Assembly (NCBI GenBank): GCA_016176415.1
Contig: JACOXH010000003.1
Span: forward strand, 76,419 to 122,033
From: Candidatus Daviesbacteria bacterium
GTDB lineage: Bacteria > Patescibacteriota > Microgenomatia > Daviesbacterales > UBA10151
Direction: 5' to 3'
DNA: 45,615 nucleotides
Positions 40,477-45,615 of the stretch are shown piece after piece. Every line of letters begins with the position of its first letter. Within the stretch, counting starts at the first letter, position 1. The position numbers were made by a program, and so were the translations under genes. The notes beneath the pieces were generated by a model that was given only the letters and a program-made list of their open reading frames with translations, was not told where the DNA came from and searched no databases.

Positions 40477-41369
40477 AGGTTTTAATCTTTGGCGGTAGTG
40501 GTTTAGTAGGATCAAAGTTTATTGACCTCTATAGAGATAGTTTTGAAATTGAATCTCCTGATGCAACTGAAGTAGATATTTTAAACAAAGACGCGGTGGA
40601 AAAAGCAGTTGAGGAATTTGCTCCTGATACAGTGATTAATTTTGCAGCATATACGCAAGTTGAAGAAGCAGAAAATCAAAAAGATGACAAAGAGGGGATT
40701 TGTTACCAAATCAATGCCATTGGGGCCAAAAATGTAGCTGAAGCTTGCAGCAGTTTAAAGAAAAAACTGGTTCATATCTCCACAGATTATGTTTTTGATG
40801 GTTCAAAAGACACCAGTCCTTATACAGAAGAAGATAAACCCAATCCCATTAATTGGTACGGGAAAACTAAATATTTTGCAGAACAGTTAGCTTTGGAAAG
40901 CGGTTGCCCTTTGCTGATAGCGAGGATTTGTATGCCGTTTTCTCCAAATTATGAACTTAAAAAAGATATTGCCAGATTCTTCCTGGAGCAATTAAGGGCT
41001 AAAAAAGAAATAAAAGCAGTAGAGGACCAAAAGATCACACCAACTTTAGTTTCTGATATTGCAGCAGGGTTGAAAACTTTAATAGATGCAGACAAAGAAG
41101 GTTTATATCATGTTTCCAGTACAGACAGTATGACCCCTTTGGAGTTTGCCAAAACTATTGCTGAACTGTTTGGATTGGAGTATTCACTTATTGGTGGAGT
41201 GAGTTTGGATGAATATAATAAAAATAAAAAAGCCAAAATGTTAAAGTATTCCTGGTTAAATCCTGCTAAATTTGAGGAGGAGTTTGGAGAAGGAATTTTG
41301 CATACAATTGAAGAAGGACTAGTTTCTTTCAAAGAAGAGATTGACGCAAAGGCTAATAATCCGATATAG
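40473..41369 (+). CDS. rmlD: dTDP-4-dehydrorhamnose reductase
   Basis: A 298-residue SDR enzyme that completes dTDP-L-rhamnose. The cofactor site is IFGGSGLVGSKFIDLY, with VINFAAYTQVEEAE, HISTDYVFDGS and Y-x3-K in NWYGKTKYFAEQLAL. ISTDYVFDG and the PLEFAKTIAELFGL tail are typical. It overlaps rmlC by 4 nt. The closing DNA contains the -35 of the gmd promoter. Confidence 0.95.
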   Translation: MKVLIFGGSGLVGSKFIDLYRDSFEIESPDATEVDILNKDAVEKAVEEFAPDTVINFAAYTQVEEAENQKDDKEGICYQINAIGAKNVAEACSSLKKKLVHISTDYVFDGSKDTSPYTEEDKPNPINWYGKTKYFAEQLALESGCPLLIARICMPFSPNYELKKDIARFFLEQLRAKKEIKAVEDQKITPTLVSDIAAGLKTLIDADKEGLYHVSSTDSMTPLEFAKTIAELFGLEYSLIGGVSLDEYNKNKKAKMLKYSWLNPAKFEEEFGEGILHTIEEGLVSFKEEIDAKANNPI

Positions 41370-41370
41370 T
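41341..41370 (+). promoter_or_regulatory. Promoter for gmd, leaderless layout
   Basis: TTGACG (41341-41346), an 18-bp spacer and TATAGT (41365-41370). The -10 ends 7 nt before the ATG at 41378. The promoter overlaps the end of rmlD. Confidence 0.6.
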
Positions 41371-41377
41371 TACATAT

Positions 41378-42388
41378 ATGGTAAAAAGAGCTTTAATTAC
41401 AGGCATTTCCGGGCAGGATGGTTCGTATCTGTCAGAACTGCTTTTGGACAAAGGCTATGAAGTGGCCGGGTTTGTCCGGAGGAATGCAACTTTGGATTTG
41501 GGTAATGCCAACGATATTAAAGAAGAGGTGAAAATCTATTATGGCGACTTGCACTCTCCGGAGACTATAGCTTTGGCGCTACTGGATTTTAAACCTGATG
41601 AAATTTATAATCTGGCAGCTTTATCTTCTCCCTTTGCTTCTTTTAGAGACAAAGTTGGGACAATTGTGGTAACCGGTATTGGAGCTCTTCAGGTTTTCGA
41701 AAGAGCAAAGCAAATAGTGCCTGACACCAGAATTTATCAGGCTTCTACCTCTGAAATGTTTGGAGCGCCAAAGCAGATGCCTCAAAATGAAGATACCCCT
41801 CTTGCTCCGGCCAACCCTTATGCTGCAGCCAAGGAGCTTGCCCACAGAATGGCAGTAATGGCCAGACATGATAAAAATCAACCTCAATTTATTTCCTGCG
41901 GGATTTTATTTAACCATGAAAGCCCCAGGAGAGGGTTAAATTTTGTCACCAGAAAAATCAGCGCGGCAGTAGCTTGTATCAAAAATGGAAAGAAATTTGA
42001 TGTGCCTTTAAATGAATTGGGTGAGCCAATTGTAAAGGATGGAAAAATAAAACTGGGAGATCTAAATGCTAAAAGGGACTGGGGTTACGCTCCTGATTAT
42101 GTAGAGGCTATGTGGATGATGCTTCAGCACGAAAAGGCTGATGATTTTGTAGTTGCTACAGGAGAACTTCATACTGTAGGGGAATTTGCTAAAGAGGCTT
42201 TCGCAGTTGTAGGTTTAAACTGGGAAGATTATGTAGAAACTGATCCAAGTTTTGTTCCTCCGGTCCAAACAGGTCCTCTTTGCGGGGATGCTTCAAAAGT
42301 AAAAAAGATTTTAGGCTGGGAGCCTAAAACTAAATTTAAGGACTTAGTAAAAATTATGGTCCACGCCGATCTTGCCAAATTCTCCTGA
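41378..42388 (+). CDS. gmd: GDP-mannose 4,6-dehydratase
   Basis: A 336-residue extended SDR enzyme making GDP-4-keto-6-deoxymannose, precursor of GDP-fucose, rhamnose or perosamine. The cofactor site is ITGISGQDGSYLSELLLDKGYEV, the T-S-E triad residues are in YQASTSEMFG, Y-x3-K is in NPYAAAKELAH, and FNHESPRRGLNFVTRKI is diagnostic. The usual NLAAQSHV reads NLAALSSP, a small departure near the active site. No reductase for the next step is visible in the window. Confidence 0.92.
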   Translation: MVKRALITGISGQDGSYLSELLLDKGYEVAGFVRRNATLDLGNANDIKEEVKIYYGDLHSPETIALALLDFKPDEIYNLAALSSPFASFRDKVGTIVVTGIGALQVFERAKQIVPDTRIYQASTSEMFGAPKQMPQNEDTPLAPANPYAAAKELAHRMAVMARHDKNQPQFISCGILFNHESPRRGLNFVTRKISAAVACIKNGKKFDVPLNELGEPIVKDGKIKLGDLNAKRDWGYAPDYVEAMWMMLQHEKADDFVVATGELHTVGEFAKEAFAVVGLNWEDYVETDPSFVPPVQTGPLCGDASKVKKILGWEPKTKFKDLVKIMVHADLAKFS

Positions 42389-42400
42389 CACCTCTATTAT
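42372..42400 (+). promoter_or_regulatory. Promoter for the GT2-GtrA gene, leaderless layout
   Basis: TTGCCA (42372-42377), a 17-bp spacer and TATTAT (42395-42400). The -10 ends 6 nt before the ATG at 42407. Confidence 0.6.
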
Positions 42401-42406
42401 AAAACA

Positions 42407-43591
42407 ATGAAAGTAGTTAGTGTGGTTTTGCCCACATATAATGAAAAAGCAAATATCGAAAAAACTATTAAAAAAGTTTTAGAACAGGAAAAAAGCCTTC
42501 CTGGTTATCAAATAAACGTCATAGTTGCTGATGATGTCCGTTCTTCTGACGGGACAGAACAAATCGTCAGGCAAATTATTAAAAAAAACAAAAAAGTACA
42601 CCTGATAAAAGTTCAACCAGGGTTAGGAGTTGGTTTAATAGAAGGACATCAGTATTCACTAAAACACCTGCACCCTGATATTTTGACTCAACTGGATGCT
42701 GACGGACAGGTAGTGGCTGATGTTTTAGTGAGGCTGGTTGAAGGGATCGAGCAGGGTTATAATTTAGTTTTGGGCTCAAGATTTGTTGAAGGTGGGAGAA
42801 ATCAACTTTCTTTTATGAGAAGAATGTTTTCCCTGGGAGCCTCGCTTTTTAGCAGAATAATGGTGGGTCCACTTGATATAGGAGAGGTGACAAATTCCGC
42901 AAGAGCTTTTACCCCTGAACTTTTCAAAAAAATTAATCTTGAAAGACTGCCATGGAGAGAAAAGACCTTTATTGTTCAACCTGCCTTTTTGCATGAAGCC
43001 ATATTGGTCGGAGCTAAATACAAAGAAGTGCCGCTAATTTTCAAAAACCGGCTGGAAGGTTATTCAAAAAATAAAGTGTTTAATTATACTTATGATGTAA
43101 TTTCTTATGGTTTGGACTCCAGACTGCATGCGTGGGGAGTAAATGTGCCTTTTTATAAAATGTCCAGACGGGCAAAGACTTTGGTTAAATTTGGTTTAGT
43201 AGGAGTGGTGGGAACTTTAGTAGACTTTTTCTTTTATAAAGTATTTATTAACTACATTCATTTAAATCCTGCATCTTCAAAAGGAGTGTCTACAGAAATA
43301 GCAATTATTAATAATTTTATTTTAAATAATTACTGGACTTTCCGGTATAGAAAAACAAAAACAAATGTCTGGCAAAAGTTGGGGATATTTAATCTTGTCA
43401 GTCTGGGAGGGCTGGTGATTGGTGTTTTAATAGTTAAGTTTTTACATATGACTTATGGAGATGGAGCCATCTATTTATTTGGGAGGCCAATTGCTTATAA
43501 CAATTTTTACTTTTTTGCCACCATTCCACCGGTGATGCTTTGGAACTTTATCATCAATCATTTGGTTACCTGGAGACATAGTGAGGATTAG
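42407..43591 (+). CDS. GT2 polyprenyl-phosphate sugar synthase fused to GtrA
   Basis: A 394-residue fusion. The GT2 domain (about 1-235) has VVLPTYNEKANIEKTIKKVL, the DxD-like LDADGQ and VLGSRFVEGG, as in DPM1/ArnC-type enzymes that load a sugar onto polyprenyl phosphate. The GtrA domain (about 260-394) has four TM helices with VKFGLVGVVGTLVDFFFYKVF, NFILNNYWTFR and NFIINHLVTWRH; GtrA proteins are thought to help flip the lipid-linked sugar. It would supply donor for GT-C transferases. Its stop overlaps the convergent GT-C gene. Confidence 0.9.
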   Translation: MKVVSVVLPTYNEKANIEKTIKKVLEQEKSLPGYQINVIVADDVRSSDGTEQIVRQIIKKNKKVHLIKVQPGLGVGLIEGHQYSLKHLHPDILTQLDADGQVVADVLVRLVEGIEQGYNLVLGSRFVEGGRNQLSFMRRMFSLGASLFSRIMVGPLDIGEVTNSARAFTPELFKKINLERLPWREKTFIVQPAFLHEAILVGAKYKEVPLIFKNRLEGYSKNKVFNYTYDVISYGLDSRLHAWGVNVPFYKMSRRAKTLVKFGLVGVVGTLVDFFFYKVFINYIHLNPASSKGVSTEIAIINNFILNNYWTFRYRKTKTNVWQKLGIFNLVSLGGLVIGVLIVKFLHMTYGDGAIYLFGRPIAYNNFYFFATIPPVMLWNFIINHLVTWRHSED

Positions 43592-44733
43592 TTAAAAAGG
43601 TGTACGTTGGGGAACGGGGAAGTATTGGCCAGAATAAAATTTTGAGAATACAGATAAATTGCCAAAAGTATAATCGGTAAAATTATTTTAAATTCGCGGC
43701 TTGTTAACACTTTTTCAAAAGCAATTAAGACAAAGGGACTAATCGGCAGCAAGTATCTGCTGATATCGCGGTGCACCACCATAGAAGAGGCTGCAAGATA
43801 AGTCAGTACAAAAAAAGCCAGAGGATAAATTTTTTGTTTGAGTAATACTACTCCTGCTAAAAACCCCAGTAAGAATATATAAACTATATCTTCAAGCCAG
43901 ATATCCCCTACCCAAAATTGAGCTTTGTTAAAAACCTGGAATGGAGGAAAAGTTAAATGAATATTGTCTCCTGAATGAAAATAGGCCCAAAAATCTCCTA
44001 AGTTTTGAGAGAATAAGAAAAATATTCCCAATAATCCTGCGGGTATCAAAAGCAGGGGCAGGGTTCTTTTGATGACTGAAGTGACAGAAGATCTGTAGCG
44101 CCAAAGAATATATAAAACTAAAGCAATAAAAAGCAATATCCCGGGGGGTCTTGTGATTTGAGCAAGTAAACCAAAAAGTGAGGCAATTAAAATATCATGA
44201 AAATATTGAGATTTTTCAAACTTTAAGAAAAAGTAAAGAGAAGAAATAATAAAGAACATAAAGGTTGGTTCTGATGAGCCGACGCTGTGGACTATAACCC
44301 ATCTGGCAGGAAGTATTAAAAATAGTAAAGATAAAAATAATGGGTGATCAGTTAGTCTGAAATCCCTGACCAGGAAATAAAATGCAATAGCAGCTGCAAT
44401 AGTTGAAATTAAAGAAACAAAAAGCATTGATTGCAGGTATCCTAAAAGCGGGGCAAAGATACTGATTAAAACAGCATAACCGGGGAAATGAGATGCAAAA
44501 TAGCCTGCCGGTAAAGATTGCGGCAAAGCTGCAATTAATAGAGGACTGTAAAATGTTTTGGCAATGATGACATACTCTAAACCGTCAAAGTTTCTGTAGA
44601 TTGTGGAAAATCCTTCGTTAAAGACAAGTCCCCAGAAGTTCGGTAATGCCAAAATATGCGGCAGCCAGATTAAAAAAGTTATCAGTAGCGTAAAAATAAT
44701 AAGTAAGCTGATATCCTTTAAGGTTTTACTCAC
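43588..44733 (-). CDS. GT-C membrane glycosyltransferase (PIG-V-like)
   Basis: A 381-residue polytopic protein with about 9-10 TM helices. The first loop has NFDGLEYVIIAKTFY and then AGYFASHFPGYAVLISIF, with SVGSSEPTFMFF later, resembling the GPI-mannosyltransferase PIG-V branch of GT-C enzymes. It has no C-terminal soluble domain. The start is GTG at 44733; a TGC-TAGAAT -10 box ends exactly 6 nt before it, while the ATG two bases upstream is out of frame. Confidence 0.75.
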   Translation of the reverse strand: MSKTLKDISLLIIFTLLITFLIWLPHILALPNFWGLVFNEGFSTIYRNFDGLEYVIIAKTFYSPLLIAALPQSLPAGYFASHFPGYAVLISIFAPLLGYLQSMLFVSLISTIAAAIAFYFLVRDFRLTDHPLFLSLLFLILPARWVIVHSVGSSEPTFMFFIISSLYFFLKFEKSQYFHDILIASLFGLLAQITRPPGILLFIALVLYILWRYRSSVTSVIKRTLPLLLIPAGLLGIFFLFSQNLGDFWAYFHSGDNIHLTFPPFQVFNKAQFWVGDIWLEDIVYIFLLGFLAGVVLLKQKIYPLAFFVLTYLAASSMVVHRDISRYLLPISPFVLIAFEKVLTSREFKIILPIILLAIYLYSQNFILANTSPFPNVHLFN

Positions 44734-44739
44734 ATAATT

Positions 44740-44748
44740 ATTCTAGCA
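44740..44748 (-). promoter_or_regulatory. Extended -10 promoter for the PIG-V-like gene
   Basis: Minus-strand TGC-TAGAAT, six bases (AATTAT), then the GTG at 44733. Confidence 0.5.
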
Positions 44749-44764
44749 TGTCAGGCACAGGCTA

Positions 44765-44773
44765 TGCTACACT
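44765..44773 (+). promoter_or_regulatory. Extended -10 promoter for the GT2-GT-C fusion
   Basis: TGC-TACACT, six bases (TTAGAA), then ATG 44780. It is divergent to the TGC-TAGAAT box 16 bp away. Confidence 0.5.
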
Positions 44774-44779
44774 TTAGAA

Positions 44780-45615
44780 ATGAAAACTACTGGTCTTTCG
44801 GTCTTCTTCCCCTGTATTAACGAAGAGGGTAATGTAGAAACTACAGTTAAGAGGGCAGTTGAAGTTTTAGAAAAATTAAAACTGAAATATGAAATTATCG
44901 TTGTAAACGATGGCTCTTCTGATAAAACAAGTGAAGTTGCTCACAGGTTGTCTCATAAAAATCCTAACGTCAGAGTGATAGATCATCCTAAAAATTTAGG
45001 ATATGGTGAGGCTTTAAAATCAGGCTTTTACAATGCCCGTTTTGATACCATTGTTTACACGGACGGAGACGGACAGTTTGATTTTTCAGAAGTTACAAAA
45101 TTCCTTGAGAGTATTAAAGAAAATGATGTAGTGATAGGTTACAGAATAAAGAGGCAGGATTCTTTTATCAGACGGTTATTTGGAAAAGGATGGAAACTCA
45201 CGCTTTTAACTTTTTTCAGAGTAACTTTAAAAGATGTGGATTGCGGTTTTAAGATGGTTAAAAGAGAAGTGCTGGAAAAGATTCCTCATCTTGAATCATC
45301 AAGAGGAGCAATGATTAATGCAGAGTTAGTAATTAAGGGAAAGAAAGCAGGTTTTAAAATAGGACAGGTGGGGGTTACTCATTATCCGCGCATTTCAGGA
45401 AAACCCACAGGAGCAAACATAAAAGTTATTATTAAATCTTATCTTGATTTAATCAGGCTTTGGTGGAAGCTTAAAACAAATAAAGCTTTGTTTTTGGCTA
45501 TTTTGGCAGTATTACTTCTTGCAACCATTCTTCGTTTTTACAAAATTTCTCAATATATGACCTTTTTAGGTGATGAAGGTAGGGACGCTTTAGTGATAAA
45601 AGATTTACTGGTAAA
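44780..45615 (+). CDS. GT2 glycosyltransferase fused to GT-C domain, 3' end outside window
   Basis: The frame is open from ATG 44780 to the window edge (278 codons). The GT2 domain (about 1-230) has VFFPCINEEGNVETTVKRAV, VVNDGSSDKT, YTDGDGQFDFSEV and DCGFKMVKREVL, as in dolichol/polyprenyl-phosphate sugar synthases. It continues without a stop into a TM helix (about 235-250) and then RFYKISQYMTFLGDEGRDALVIKDLL, the start of an ArnT/PMT-type GT-C enzyme with its Asp/Glu loop. One polypeptide would thus make a lipid-linked sugar and use it. The rest of the GT-C part lies beyond 45615. Confidence 0.85.
   Translation, partial: MKTTGLSVFFPCINEEGNVETTVKRAVEVLEKLKLKYEIIVVNDGSSDKTSEVAHRLSHKNPNVRVIDHPKNLGYGEALKSGFYNARFDTIVYTDGDGQFDFSEVTKFLESIKENDVVIGYRIKRQDSFIRRLFGKGWKLTLLTFFRVTLKDVDCGFKMVKREVLEKIPHLESSRGAMINAELVIKGKKAGFKIGQVGVTHYPRISGKPTGANIKVIIKSYLDLIRLWWKLKTNKALFLAILAVLLLATILRFYKISQYMTFLGDEGRDALVIKDLLV

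Noticed and set aside
1-45615. UGA read as glycine, as in some CPR lineages
   Set aside because: RF2 is present, and many genes end cleanly at TGA with overlapping downstream starts.

Overview
The window looks like a chromosomal segment of an uncultivated Patescibacteria (Candidate Phyla Radiation) bacterium, most likely from the Microgenomates side. This is inferred from gene content and style: AT-rich DNA, tightly packed or overlapping genes, a class I lysyl-tRNA synthetase, a stand-alone CofE-like ligase, many GT-C membrane glycosyltransferases, short versions of universal genes (TsaB, RmlA), and surface proteins with Pro/Thr/Ser-rich linkers. A release factor 2 gene and ordinary TGA stops argue against the lineages that read UGA as glycine. 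No search could be run, so placement and all functions rest on recognised motifs.

Layout. 1-1929: the 3' part of a proton-pumping pyrophosphatase (hppA), whose last 28 codons are present twice with synonymous differences. 1952-5581: four two-component genes (two soluble histidine kinases, two response regulators). 5820-11149: small membrane proteins, then a wall cassette of a GH18-GH19 fusion, a D,D-carboxypeptidase and a class A PBP. 11150-11454: tRNA-Glu(CTC) on the minus strand with a duplicated 5' end. 11455-14856: greA coupled to a degenerate M49-like protein, then a divergent HisE-like/HisG-like pair. 14917-18673: class I LysRS, an HD phosphohydrolase, SerRS and a small membrane protein. 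18684-23474: a proline-rich membrane protein, secA and a HAD hydrolase. 23488-31018: exported and GT-C membrane proteins, nnrD, a cofE-like gene and a galE-like gene. 31038-36787 (minus strand): prfB, an anchored OB-like protein, ftsE, ftsX, a coiled-coil M23 protein, a lamin-tail surface protein and tsaE. 36824-45615: short tsaB, a CAP-domain protein, a 51-codon membrane ORF, rmlA-B-C-D, gmd, a GT2-GtrA fusion, a GT-C protein, and a GT2-GT-C fusion that runs off the end.

Themes. Much of the content builds or remodels the envelope: peptidoglycan synthesis and trimming, the FtsEX-murein hydrolase division module, dTDP-rhamnose and GDP-deoxyhexose synthesis, polyprenol-sugar synthases and GT-C transferases. 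The rest is translation, tRNA modification (TsaB/TsaE), secretion and signalling.

Main observations: (a) a duplicated, recoded hppA gene tail bounded by inverted repeats around a structured spacer; (b) an M23 peptidase domain whose motifs occur in circularly permuted order, encoded next to ftsEX; (c) a recurrent leaderless-promoter layout, an (often extended) -10 box ending 6-9 nt before the start codon, at about fifteen genes; (d) a dispersed palindromic repeat, one arm of which is translated inside SecA; (e) a HisG/HisE-like pair without other his genes nearby; (f) an M49-like protein that has lost its zinc motif.
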